Shown here piece by piece: positions 10,060 through 19,602 of a DNA stretch of 32,258 nt (positions are counted from its first letter, which is position 1; every line of letters starts with the position of its first letter). This stretch comes from Ichthyophonus hoferi (lineage: Eukaryota > Opisthokonta > Ichthyosporea > Ichthyophonida > Ichthyophonidae). The notes beneath the pieces are model-generated. The model was not told the DNA's origin, made no database searches, and was given only the letters and a program-made list of their open reading frames with translations. The stretch covers positions 10,149-42,406 of the forward strand of contig NAOQ01000596.1 of assembly GCA_002751075.1 (NCBI GenBank), in the 5' to 3' direction. The position numbers were made by a program, and so were the translations under genes.

Positions 10060-11598
10060 TTAGAGCAGAAGGGCACAGGTAGCAGCAGCCAATGCTGCTA
10101 ACACAGAGGGTATAGTAGCACCAGCAACACCTGTCGTAGTAGTAATATTCACCTTATTAAAAGAAGAAGTAATACTAGTACTACTGGAGAGACTAGTCGA
10201 ATCAGCAGCCATAATAGTAGTATGATAGATAACAGTAGTGGCATCAGCATTTCTAATAGTAGTAGAAGAGATAACAGTAGAAGGCTTAGGGCGGGAGCCT
10301 GAGCAATCAGTACACTTTCTTGTTGTGTCCTTCTCCTTGTCACACACCTTGCCGCCATCCACGGCATTTCCAATGATTCTGAGCAACCTGCGAGTTTGAA
10401 CGCATTCAGTAGAACAACTAGACCAGGAGGTCCATTGAGGAATGCAGTCAACGGGTTTACGCTTAATTAGAATCCTTGAGTCACAGTTAGAGCTAGGAAC
10501 AGCAGCATATGCGCCGGCTTTGATAACATTAGAGGTACAGATATTGCCATTAGAAGCCCTGCCGGTACAGGAAGTCCCCCAAGGTTGACTAGCGGCCTCG
10601 GTGTATCCAGGCATATTGCTCTGAGCAAGCTCCCATCCCACTGGAATCTTCTTGGCAACATTTTGACAGCAATCTCCACCATCACAGTCAGACTTAATGT
10701 AAGGCTTGTTGGCAGGTGTGTTGTCAAGGACAGCATAGTGGTGCTCCTGGTCGTTTACTTTAACATTGTATACGTTGGTTATGGATTCTTCTCCATTCCA
10801 TGTGTTAGGGCTCTGACTATTTGGCCTGCTAACCATTAATCCACCACACTTATCATCAGGGACTGTATACACAGATTTACCATCTAATTTGTACTCGTAA
10901 AGCATACCAGAACCACACTTAGGTTCAATAAATCCAAACGAATAGCCTTTACCTGACCTTGTGACTTTGCAAATATGTTTGAAAGGGAATCGAGTAGACA
11001 TCATGACGGCTCTGGTCTCCTCGTTGTCGGCAGCTATCTCCCACCCGGATGGAAGCTTGTATGAATTAGAATCACAGCTATCGGTGGCAATGCCCTTAGG
11101 ATCAGCGTTGTTCACCATGGCATAATCGCGGTCATTAAATGTAATTAGGTTAGTAATGTTGACAGTATGAAAGGGAGGTATTTCCTCGGGGGCAGGATCA
11201 TTACTTTTAATAAGGATGCGACTAGGGAAAGTGACATCGGTTTTATAACCAAGTTTTTCGTCTTCAATAATTAAACCTGGAACAACTTCAAGTTCAGTGT
11301 TTAATATTTTATCGGCCAAAACAAAATGTGGAGTGCCCCAGAGGTATAACTGAAGGGCGATCCTGATGTCACGACCATCCTCGGCAATTGACCATCCTTT
11401 TGGCAGTTTGAGGAATTTATTGCTTAAATAGTTGTCTTGGGGTCCACCTTCATCAAGATTGTCGTCCAAAGTGGTGAACACACTCTTGTATATCGTTACG
11501 GTGTTTTTGGGCTGAGGTAGGTTGGGGTCGACGACATCAGCTTCTACCAAGGCCACGGCCAAATAAAGAGCCAAAGCGCTTATAAATCTAGCAGCCAT
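10060..11598 (-). CDS. Secreted, probably GPI-anchored TSP1-domain surface protein (paralog A)
   Basis: A 512-residue intronless gene. Residues 1-20 are a signal peptide (MAARFISALALYLAVALVEA). Three related ~100-residue modules follow (about 33-132, 145-258, 272-381), each with a PxGWxxAxxxxxTR-like core and two of them ending SRILIK. Residues 384-432 form a thrombospondin type 1 repeat with WTSWSSC (the W-x-x-W-x-x-C C-mannosylation motif) and CSTEC. Residues 433-490 are Ser/Thr-rich, as in an O-glycosylated stalk. The last ~20 residues (ATIPSVLAALAAATCALLL) are hydrophobic and end the protein, typical of a GPI-anchor signal. It probably acts at the cell surface in adhesion or recognition. 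The ATG at 11598 fits the signal peptide. A paralog lies upstream at 13986-15275 on the same strand. I do not recognise the three-module domain. Confidence 0.88.
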   Translation of the reverse strand: MAARFISALALYLAVALVEADVVDPNLPQPKNTVTIYKSVFTTLDDNLDEGGPQDNYLSNKFLKLPKGWSIAEDGRDIRIALQLYLWGTPHFVLADKILNTELEVVPGLIIEDEKLGYKTDVTFPSRILIKSNDPAPEEIPPFHTVNITNLITFNDRDYAMVNNADPKGIATDSCDSNSYKLPSGWEIAADNEETRAVMMSTRFPFKHICKVTRSGKGYSFGFIEPKCGSGMLYEYKLDGKSVYTVPDDKCGGLMVSRPNSQSPNTWNGEESITNVYNVKVNDQEHHYAVLDNTPANKPYIKSDCDGGDCCQNVAKKIPVGWELAQSNMPGYTEAASQPWGTSCTGRASNGNICTSNVIKAGAYAAVPSSNCDSRILIKRKPVDCIPQWTSWSSCSTECVQTRRLLRIIGNAVDGGKVCDKEKDTTRKCTDCSGSRPKPSTVISSTTIRNADATTVIYHTTIMAADSTSLSSSTSITSSFNKVNITTTTGVAGATIPSVLAALAAATCALLL

Positions 11599-11745
11599 AT
11601 TTTTTAATGTCTAATTTTGTTTTTGTAATATAGCTAATAATGTAGATGTTGTGTTTTTCACAAGCAAAAATAAATAACTAATGAAAACTGAAAGAAACTA
11701 CATCCCTTTTAGCCTTTTTCGGTCTATGCTTTCAATTTGTCATCT
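11599..11745 (-). promoter_or_regulatory. 5' flank of paralog A conserved with paralog B
   Basis: Immediately upstream of the ATG, both TSP1 genes share TTTTGTTTT, TAATATARCTAATAATGTAG and GTGTTTTTCACAAG in the same order and spacing (compare 15276-15415), and further out a TCCCTTTTA phrase. On the coding strand this region contains CTTGTGAAAAACAC. The duplication therefore included the proximal promoter and 5' UTR, so the two genes may be expressed together. Confidence 0.5.
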
Positions 11746-12486
11746 GATCCGATCTAATTATGACATGATGAGGCAATTAACGAATGGCTTAGAATTAAAC
11801 TGTCTAAAATAATATGACTCTCCTGTTCATTACCCAGTTATGCAGTTTTGTTTACTCTTTTATTTCTATTTATTTTATGGTACAGTATATTTGTCTATTA
11901 CTGATTTTAGTGTTTAATTCCATAATGCTGACAATCCAATTCATAATTAATTAAATTAGTTATATATTCAACTTTTAAATCAGGCTAAATTGATTCGTCA
12001 ATAGCTAACGAGACATACAAAAGAGGTTTATTTATAATGACATAATAGTGTAGTGCAAGATCGAGATAAGATTAGACAATTCTAGTGGGCTTCCGTGATC
12101 TTTTGTAAATTGTTTTGGCCAATAAGGATCTTTGCAATCGGTCGGTCTCATCTACTTTAATGAATACAGCTATCTGGGTGAGTGTTAATTTTGGTTAATA
12201 CCCGCAATAAAAAAGGTCAGGAAAGTATAAAAAGAAGAAAGACAACTAAAAAAATCACAGTTTGCAACATTTTTTTCTTTTAACAACGGTACAATAAAAA
12301 TTTAAACATAAACAAATTTCATCTTTTAGTATTTTTTTTTAACATTAGGCGTAGTACAAACGCCAAGATCATAAGAAGATTGCGACGAAGATGATGCATT
12401 CTATTTTTGGCACACGATGGTGTGTTGTGCCATTAAACATAATATTTAAAGCATTTTTAAAAAAAAATAGTGATACCAGATACTTG
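11746..12486. other. Spacer between tandem TSP1 genes, part 1
   Basis: AT-rich with no gene seen. A CCAAT-type site (GGCCAATAAGG) lies near 12117. A phrase near 12270-12310 (CTTTTAACAACGGTACAATA) resembles one at about 9950-9975 in the 3' flank of paralog A, perhaps a trace of the duplication. Confidence 0.4.
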
Positions 12487-12630
12487 ATACTTTTTTTGAC
12501 ATCTTAATATCTTTATTAGAATGTTAAAGCAAAAAAATATCTGCATCATTGGATCTGAACAATACTCAAGCTGTGCTAGTATCTGTCTTTGCACAGTTTG
12601 GGATTTTCCGATAGCCAAAAAATAGAATGA

Positions 12631-12661
<31 letters not shown>

Positions 12662-12905
12662 TTGTTTCAAAAAGTCCACAATAAACGGGATAATACGTTT
12701 ACTGATTAGTTATTCTTATATATATTAAAAATTCTCTCAAGTTACCTAGTAAAAAGTTTATGTTTCTTTACTTAATTATAAATATACTAGATTGTTTAGA
12801 ATTTCATATTAGAGACGTCACCTCATATTGGCTTATACAATTTATGAAAGATCCATGAGGCTCAAGAGTTATCTGATTAGCCAATTACTTCATTAGCACA
12901 AATAA
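12487..12905 (-). repeat. Dispersed duplicated unit, copy 2 (inverted relative to 4740-5160)
   Basis: The reverse complement reproduces the promoter-like block (ATTGGCTAATCAGATAA, CCAAT, TGACGTC at 12820-12814), the TATA-like block and the coding-like core RQILAQLEYCSDPMMQ of copy 1. It differs by an insertion near the TATA-like block, a (TA)n run at 12640-12660, a 39-nt in-frame absence, and frame disruptions late in the reading frame, so this copy looks decayed. It sits between the two TSP1 paralogs. Confidence 0.65.
12640..12660. repeat. (TA)n microsatellite
   Basis: About ten TA units, inside copy 2 of the dispersed unit. Copy 1 has GAAACAAATATGTATTGTTG at the equivalent place, so the run expanded after duplication or contracted in copy 1. 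Confidence 0.9.
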
Positions 12906-13031
12906 TCAATACCAGTGAACTAGCCAAATTAGAGCAAATTTAAATAATTTGGTATATATATTACTGATTTTTAATTTTTAATTAAATATTTTAAAATTTT
13001 AAATTATATAACTTTGTGATATTAATAAATC

Positions 13032-13241
13032 ATTTTATGTGAATTAAGAACGGTATTCCAGTACCTTGCCCGTTTCACCACTCACTAAATAGGCATTGGC
13101 TAACCCAGTATTCCAGGCAACCGATTGGTTGCTCAGACTTATTCGTATTGTATGCAATTCTCTTTTCTTTTCCTTATGATCTTGAGATATCTGGCCAAAA
13201 GATAATATTGGAACTGAGTTTTTCACCACGCTTAGATAGAT
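13032..13241 (-). other. Possible coding remnant, unrecognised
   Basis: A minus-strand frame of about 65 codons has a protein-like composition (SLSNQSVAWNTGLANAYLVS, then GETGKVLEYRS at its end) but no ATG at its head; an in-frame stop lies a few codons upstream. It abuts the foldback at 13270. It could be the last exon of a gene or a remnant. No domain is recognised. Confidence 0.25.
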
Positions 13242-13269
13242 TATTCTTGGTTATTGAGACTGCTTTTCT

Positions 13270-13625
13270 TACTTTCGATTATAGCGACCTTATAGGGGTT
13301 TTCGATCCAAACGATAATTTCGCGATCAAAGTCAAAATTATAATCTTCTTGATCAAAAGGAGAACAAATATATATATACATCAATAACTATGTAAATAAT
13401 TTTTGAATTAGTCTATTTATTCTAAAGGCATTTTAATCTCTTGAAAACTATATTACATATCACAGATAACAAGAAAAAATTGAACCAATAGCTTTTTATT
13501 ACAATAAAAGACGTAAAAGATTTCAATTTATTTGCTCTTCTTTTGATCAGGAAAAATATAATTTTGATCGCGAAACTGATAATTTGAATCGAAATCCTCG
13601 GTAAGATCAATAAGAAGTTATTGTC
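13270..13625. repeat. Foldback with ~90-bp inverted arms
   Basis: The left arm (about 13275-13370) and the right arm (about 13620-13525, read in reverse complement) share TTTCGAT.CAAA, TTTCGCGATCAAA, AAATTATA and TGATCAAAAG.AGA.CAAAT in the same order. The spacer is about 155 bp. The arms are diverged by substitutions and small indels. They carry no recognisable coding sequence. The structure is consistent with an old MITE-like or foldback element. Confidence 0.55.
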
Positions 13626-13985
13626 CAAGTATTGGTATATAACAGTGGCTAACTATTTCTTATACGCAACAGACCATTCTAAAATTCACGCATATATATT
13701 TAATATCTGACAAGCGTACAATATTTAGTGAGAAATTAGATAATATAATATAGGATAGGAGATAGATACCTATTTTGCCTTTTCCAATAATTTATATGTA
13801 TATAATCAGTTTCCATAATAGGTAATAAAATTATTGTTTGCTTTTACAGCTTTTCAAACATCAAATTTATATTGTCTTTTAATTCCCTGGTGATAAGAAT
13901 TTATCATTCAGATTTCTTTATTAGAAAGTCAGCTAGTCAAGTCTTACATATTCAACCCATTACGAAATATATAAATATGTGGGAG
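13626..13985. other. Spacer downstream of paralog B
   Basis: AT-rich 3' flank of the second TSP1 gene. Nothing else supported. Confidence 0.5.
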
Positions 13986-15275
13986 TTATGCTTGACACTC
14001 CTCTGTCTCAAACATTTTGCACACACCGCCAAACTGGGCCTCCCGAGTGAAACGGGCACGCCTGCGGGTTCTAACGCAATCATCCGAACATTCAGACCAC
14101 TCGGTCCAGCTGGAAACACAGTCAATAGATTTACGCTTGATTAGAACCCTTGAATCACAGTAACGCACAGCAGAAAGGAAGTTATTGAAAGTGCCGCCGG
14201 TGGATATAACCTTATAATTGCAGGGCTTGCCTTTATCAGACAAGCCAGTACAGTAAGTCCCCCAAGGTTGGCTAGCAGCCTCAGTGTATCCAGGCATAGT
14301 GCTCTGAGCAAGCTCCCATTCCCTGGGAACGTTTATGGCAACATTTTGACAGCAATCATCACCACTACAGGAACTGTTAGAGTAAGGCTTGTTGGCAGGT
14401 GTGTTGTCAAGGACAGCATAGTGGTGCTCCTGGTCGTTTATAGTAACCTTGTATACGTTGGTTATGGCTTCCGCTCGATCCCATGTGTTAGAGTTCCTAC
14501 TTGGCCTGCTAACCATCACTGCACCACAAGTCCTATCTGTGACGGCAAACAGTCGCTGTCCATATAACCTGACCCTCGTAAGCATAGGATACTCGCACTC
14601 AGGGTCCTTAACGAAATACGAATAACCTTGGCCTGAATCTGTGACTTTACAAGTATAGCCGAATGAGAATCGGCTAGAGACCAGTATGGCTTTGGTATCT
14701 GGGATGTCACGAACTATCCTCCACCTATCGTTGAGGGCGTAAAAATGAGGATCACAGACTTTCTTGGCTTGGTCCCTAGGATCAGCGTTGTTCACCATAG
14801 CATAATCTCGGCCTTGGTATGTAATAAAGTTAGTAATATTTGCAATTACAAAGGGCGCCTTCTCCACGGGGGCTAGTGTATCTTTTTTGATAAGGATACG
14901 ATGAGGGAAGGTGACATTGGCCTTGATGCCAAGATTGTTGTCAATAATAAGTGGTAATCGAACAAAGTCTAACTGACGGTTAAATACACTATCGTGCAAA
15001 ACAATATTATCAGTGCCAAACTTGTATAACTGAATGGCGATCCGGGTGTCTCGACTATCCTTGGCAGGTGACCAGCCTAACGGTAGTTTACGGAAACGCT
15101 TGTCATAAAATGCGCTCATGCTGATGGGTTGAAATGGCCATATATCGTCCAAAGTAGCAAAGATACTTTTGTATATTGTTACCTGGTTTTTAGGTTCAGG
15201 TTTGGAGGGGTCGTAGATAGAAGCGTCTACCAGGGATAAATAAAAAGCCAAACAGCTTATGAGTCTAGCAGCCAT
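13986..15275 (-). CDS. Secreted TSP1-domain protein (paralog B, no GPI tail)
   Basis: A 429-residue intronless gene, paralog of 10060-11598. Signal peptide at 1-18 (MAARLISCLAFYLSLVDA). The three modules lie at about 32-131, 145-257 and 270-380. The third module is most similar to paralog A, sharing NDQEHHYAVLDNTPANKPY and PGYTEAASQPWGT. A TSP1 repeat starts at 386 with WTEWSEC and CSDDC, but the protein ends at EECQA just inside or at the end of this domain. It has no Ser/Thr stalk and no hydrophobic C-terminus, so it is probably soluble and secreted. The second module is altered (LNDRWRI where paralog A has LPSGWEI). The stop is TAA directly after the last Cys-Gln-Ala; a 3' exon beyond an intron cannot be wholly excluded. 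Start ATG at 15275 fits the signal peptide. Confidence 0.87.
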   Translation of the reverse strand: MAARLISCLAFYLSLVDASIYDPSKPEPKNQVTIYKSIFATLDDIWPFQPISMSAFYDKRFRKLPLGWSPAKDSRDTRIAIQLYKFGTDNIVLHDSVFNRQLDFVRLPLIIDNNLGIKANVTFPHRILIKKDTLAPVEKAPFVIANITNFITYQGRDYAMVNNADPRDQAKKVCDPHFYALNDRWRIVRDIPDTKAILVSSRFSFGYTCKVTDSGQGYSYFVKDPECEYPMLTRVRLYGQRLFAVTDRTCGAVMVSRPSRNSNTWDRAEAITNVYKVTINDQEHHYAVLDNTPANKPYSNSSCSGDDCCQNVAINVPREWELAQSTMPGYTEAASQPWGTYCTGLSDKGKPCNYKVISTGGTFNNFLSAVRYCDSRVLIKRKSIDCVSSWTEWSECSDDCVRTRRRARFTREAQFGGVCKMFETEECQA

Positions 15276-15415
15276 ATTTTCTATTAACTATTTTGTTTTG
15301 TAATATAACTAATAATGTAGGTGCTTGTGTTTTTCACAAGTGAAAATAAAAAGCAAAAAATACTGATGGAAGCTAGGTCCGTTCCCTTTTATCTTTTCTC
15401 AACCTTTGCTTATCG
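15276..15415 (-). promoter_or_regulatory. 5' flank of paralog B conserved with paralog A
   Basis: Carries the same ordered blocks as 11599-11745: TTTTGTTTTGTAATATAACT, AATAATGTAG, and GTGTTTTTCACAAG near 15330. Conservation outside the coding region suggests the promoter was duplicated and has been kept. Confidence 0.5.
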
Positions 15416-17733
15416 TGGGCGTTAGTTATAGCGGCGTTCATTAATATAAATGGGGGTGTTCCTGTGACTTGTATTCGTTGAGAAGGAGAGCTAAGGCCGA
15501 ATTAAGGGGCATTTTAACATGTTCCTTTGCATACACGGAGTAAGTACAGATATGCTATCATATTTTTTATTATTAAACAAATCAGCAGGACTTGCCTTAA
15601 ACAGAATGCCATCTAAGCCATATGTTATCGGAAGTGTAAATTTTCATAGGTCACCTTGGATCGCCATTTAACTCAATAGATTCAACTGGCCGTTCTCCCA
15701 GGCTATATATGTAATAATAATAGCTAATACTATTGATTGATTCAAGTTATACAAAAAAATAAATACATAAATTAGACATGGAATATATTATAGCTATGCA
15801 AACTGAAATCAATATGTGTAAGTTAAGCCAGGGGCTGTATTAAATGAGCGGCTTTAACTTGATCTAATACTATTGTGCTCTTTTATGATCTATTTAACTA
15901 TTCAATTAACTGATTTGTACCAATTCTTTCATGATCCGCCACTTGTTAGCCGAACTTCGGCCGAACTGTTTTCACTTGGAGTTAGCGGTCTTGCAACGAT
16001 TATAAATAAATGACCTTTTAATATTAAAGGAATGACTTGACATAAAGATAATGTCAATAGGAACACTATCAATCTTTAAAGGAAGCTGGTAACATGTTCG
16101 GTTCAAATCGTTGGTCGACTGAGTTTGGCGAGAAAGTCAAGGTACAAATTATCAATGATATTCATTGAGCATTTGTTTTAAATGTTGATATTTTCACTAA
16201 GAAAACAATATATATATATATTATTTTTTTCAGTTTAACCTAGAAAATTAAATAGTAATGTCTTTGAAATATGCAATGATGACATAGGAGTACTAGATAG
16301 TCTTGAAATATGTCTATACATAAATATGTATTTTTTAGTAGATTTCTTGTCCTTTTTATTCATTATATAAAAAGGTAAATATAGTCAGCTCTTCATTAAA
16401 TATGGAAGGTATTATCTTTAAAAGGAGGTGATCTTCTGGGGTATTTTAATGTATTAATTATGGGCGCAAGAGTTCCGCCAACTGATGCGTCACCTCGGAT
16501 ATGTCAGTGTCAACAGTTTTCATAGTACCCAAAAGGAAAGAACTAAAAATAAAAATTAGCTAGAGAAACCATAAACATTGCCTATGTTTTTAAGTGTTGC
16601 TTTTTATTTAAGCCAATTACGGGTATACAGAAAACCCCTAGTGATACCAGTTACTCACTGGTTCTTTGTCAAAAAAGATAGAGGTTAATGAACCAGAAAG
16701 ACCATAATATTTCCCAAAAAAAGGAAATATGATTAATAAATTAATGCTATTTATATCTGCCTAAGATAAAGTAAATTACGCAGATGTGTAAGGGACTAGG
16801 AATACTTTACTGAATAATTTTATACTCAGTTCCCTGAAACCAATTTCAAAAACGTTGCTTTTATCTCAATGATCTTCCAGCCCTAGCCGACCTTAGTTGA
16901 TACAGGATCCGATAGATTTATTGGCTATAAACTTTTACAGAATGCATTTGTATTGGCTTAGTAAACTTACCAAAACTTGATCAGCGAATTCTATTATAGA
17001 TGAACGGAACGACAATGTGTACCAGTGCGATTAAGTCCATAATCCAGGTTTTCTGGTATCACTATATTATATTGTCTGGGTGAAATACACTATCATAACT
17101 ACCAGGCTATGTCTCTCTGATTTTCATAATATTTGTGTTTCTCTTGTAATACTAGGTATGTCATCATTATGTTTTATCAGAAACTTATAATTGGTATGCT
17201 GGCTAAGCTAACCTCACCTGAAGGGGTCCCTGAAACACCTCGGAAGGACTTATTAAGCAATTTTTCGTTTCTACCTCGGTTATCTTATCTTAGGCTTATT
17301 TACTTATCTTAATTCAGCTTAATAGTCTTCAAAGTATTACATAGGTGGAGGAAAACTTGTGGAGAATATAGGATGAATAAATGGTCTAACACATACATAA
17401 TAAGTTTAGAATTAAGATTAAGAACTTAGTTAGATGTATATTAAATACAGTGTCTTTGTCACACCTTGTGCAGGTGCTATGGGGTAAATTTGTGTATTTA
17501 TGTATGTATGTATACATATGTTAGTGTACCTGGCGCTGATTCTCTTCAAGTGTCTTTGTGCATATGCACTATATTAGTATATACACATATATACATGTAC
17601 CTATATGAGGTAGATGAAGGGCAAGCCAAGAAGAATTTTTTTCTCTTTCCCTCTTATATTTGCATATTATTATATATTTTATACCCTGAATATTAACTAT
17701 AAATATCACATACCGCTTTATTGAATTTACTTT
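15416..17733. other. AT-rich spacer, no supported gene
   Basis: Over 2 kb without a recognisable gene. Contains GCCGAACTTCGGCCGAACTG (about 15949-15968), which partly matches copy 1 of the dispersed unit near 4632-4648 in reverse complement. A (TA)n run lies near 16209-16221, and TATG/TACA-rich low-complexity sequence at 17500-17615. A frame at 17466-17696 is built largely from that low complexity and is not called. Confidence 0.5.
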
Positions 17734-17937
17734 ATGCAGACAAATAACAATGGACAGATAAAGGGATTAGAGCAGATTGATTTGGATGACTTTCGCTTTG
17801 GGTGTACACTGAAGAAAATACTTGAGATATGGAGGGAAAAGTATACTACTAGTAACTATAGGACAATAGGTATATTAATAAAGACTAAGGGTATAATAAT
17901 TATACAAATAATAACTGTAAATACCGTAGCCATTTAA
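17734..17937 (+). CDS. Hypothetical short frame, possible AP2-gene exon or relative
   Basis: ATG at 17734, stop at 17935-17937, 67 codons. Residues 9-40 look protein-like and charged (GLEQIDLDDFRFGCTLKKIL). NYRTIGILIKTKG then follows, loosely recalling the start of an AP2 domain (YRGVxxxKxKG), but the sequence turns into AT-rich, Ile-rich codons. Several GT..AG pairs of about 20-40 nt lie within the second half, so short introns may interrupt it. It is 1.3 kb upstream of the AP2 locus on the same strand. Weak. Confidence 0.2.
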   Translation: MQTNNNGQIKGLEQIDLDDFRFGCTLKKILEIWREKYTTSNYRTIGILIKTKGIIIIQIITVNTVAI

Positions 17938-19212
17938 ATACACCTCCCTGTCTGTATTTATTAAAGAACCTTCACTGGGGCATATATTATGTTATAATTT
18001 AATATAGACGTGCATTGTATGTTTATTGTCTTATATTTGTACTAGTTGGGTTTGATATAGCTCTTCTTTCAAAAGGACAAGTTTGTTACATTTGACCCAC
18101 AAACAAATCAATATTATAGCCATTATCTTTACAACACATTACTTGGCAAAAGCTTGAACGTTAAACTCAACTCAGATTCAATGCTATAAGTAGAAGTTCA
18201 ATTTCAAAAACCTTCACTATTTACTTACCTGACAGAAAGCAAATATTAATTGATAACCCCAGTATGGAAACTATCAATATTACTAAGTTATAGGAAATGA
18301 TTTTATGTTGCTAGGATTTAAGCGATGGTTACCTATATACAATTACTTTATCGTACAATATATAGTAAATTATTTTACGTGGTACTATAATATAATATAA
18401 TATAATATAATATAATAAAGTATAACATAAAATTTATTAAAATACCCAACATCGCATAATATTACATATAATATATTTTATAATGCTGTAACTCTATTTT
18501 CCTATACACCAGTACACTATATTGCATCCCGCATATTTGTTATTAATATCTAATTGTTGCACATTCTTAAAACACTCTAGGCCAATCCAATCGCCTTAAT
18601 TATTTTCCAATTTTTCTCCAATTAATATCTTATTATAGTAATAAATAGGCGATTACCTAATTAGTACAGAGATTGCACAACATACTTAACTTAAGATAAT
18701 AGTAATAATAGTAATGAAATGTTTTACATTCCTGGTCCTTTATTAAATGGAGGCAGTTAAATTTTAGTGTTTTTCTTTTCCTTATCTTACCTTTTTTTCT
18801 GCTCTCCTTCCCTCTATGTAAGTACTTGTTTTTATGTATAGACGTAGACATGCTTCATTATCATCTTTAAGATGTAAAGTAGCCCTTAGGTACAAACATG
18901 TCTCACCCGTGTACTAGAAGATGAAGAGATGACCAAAGGAAAAGCAGGAGATACATTATAGTGTGAGGTGGATGGAGGGGAGGAAATACTGTATATTATA
19001 ATATGATATACTGCACTATAATATACTGCACTATAACACACCAAGATATACTCTTAAGTAGATTGATATAGTAAAACATCATGTACTATAATATACTCAT
19101 ATAATAAAAGATATTACACTATACTATACTGTACTATACTATACAGCCCTATTTTATACTACTCTACACCTTACCATAATTAATATTCTTTACTCTTCCC
19201 CTCCCTAAGACC
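17938..19212. other. Spacer upstream of the AP2 locus
   Basis: Contains (TATAA)n at 18388-18417 and a perfect 15-nt tandem duplication ATATACTGCACTATA at about 19006-19035, followed by ACTATACTATACTG-like repeats to about 19144. No gene is supported; the frame at 18657-18851 (minus) has no recognisable feature. Confidence 0.5.
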
Positions 19213-19602
19213 ATGCTAAGGTATCTTGTTCAATTCCCACGGGCTGTCCTAAGGCTCAATAGGCCCAGGGCCCCTTGGGGTGGGCTGTTTCACCTTGCCA
19301 ACCTGAATAGTCCCATAGTACTCCCTCTACCACCCTACCTGGCCTATGGCACCACCCCACATATATCAACACTCCCCTATATAGGTGTGTGTGAAAATAC
19401 TATTAAGGGAAAGGATATAATTTTTATTAAACTTAGGAATCATTATATTTGTTGTGTGAAGGACCAGGAGGAAGGTAGGAGGATATATGACTTATATGCA
19501 ACCACTCTTAAAGATCACAAGTTAATACCAATAAGGACAAAGACTAATTGGGAGAATTTGGGGAAGAACGACCCATGGAGGCTGGAAACTGCGGGAAAAT
19601 AA
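19213..19602 (+). CDS. AP2-like protein, first frame (129 aa)
   Basis: ATG at 19213 to TAA at 19600-19602. Residues 1-54 are Pro/Leu-rich with no recognised domain. Residues 56-112 resemble a divergent AP2/ERF DNA-binding domain: YIGV at its head, then EEGRRIYDLYATTL, matching the AP2 helix (EEAArAYDxaAxxL), then RTKTNW where AP2 domains often have AKTNF. The last in-frame codons before the stop are GGA AAA preceded by G, which is the slippery heptamer GGGAAAA at 19593-19599. A -1 shift there continues into the downstream frame with two better AP2 domains. This may therefore be the first part of one three-AP2 protein, reached by frameshifting, or the gene may carry a mutation or sequence error. 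Confidence 0.5.
   Translation: MLRYLVQFPRAVLRLNRPRAPWGGLFHLANLNSPIVLPLPPYLAYGTTPHISTLPYIGVCENTIKGKDIIFIKLRNHYICCVKDQEEGRRIYDLYATTLKDHKLIPIRTKTNWENLGKNDPWRLETAGK

Noticed and set aside
10149-10839. Frames overlapping the first TSP1 gene
   Set aside because: Shadows of the well-supported 512-residue gene.
16420-16430. AAAGGAGGTGATC, resembling a bacterial ribosome binding site
   Set aside because: The window is eukaryotic and no gene follows it.
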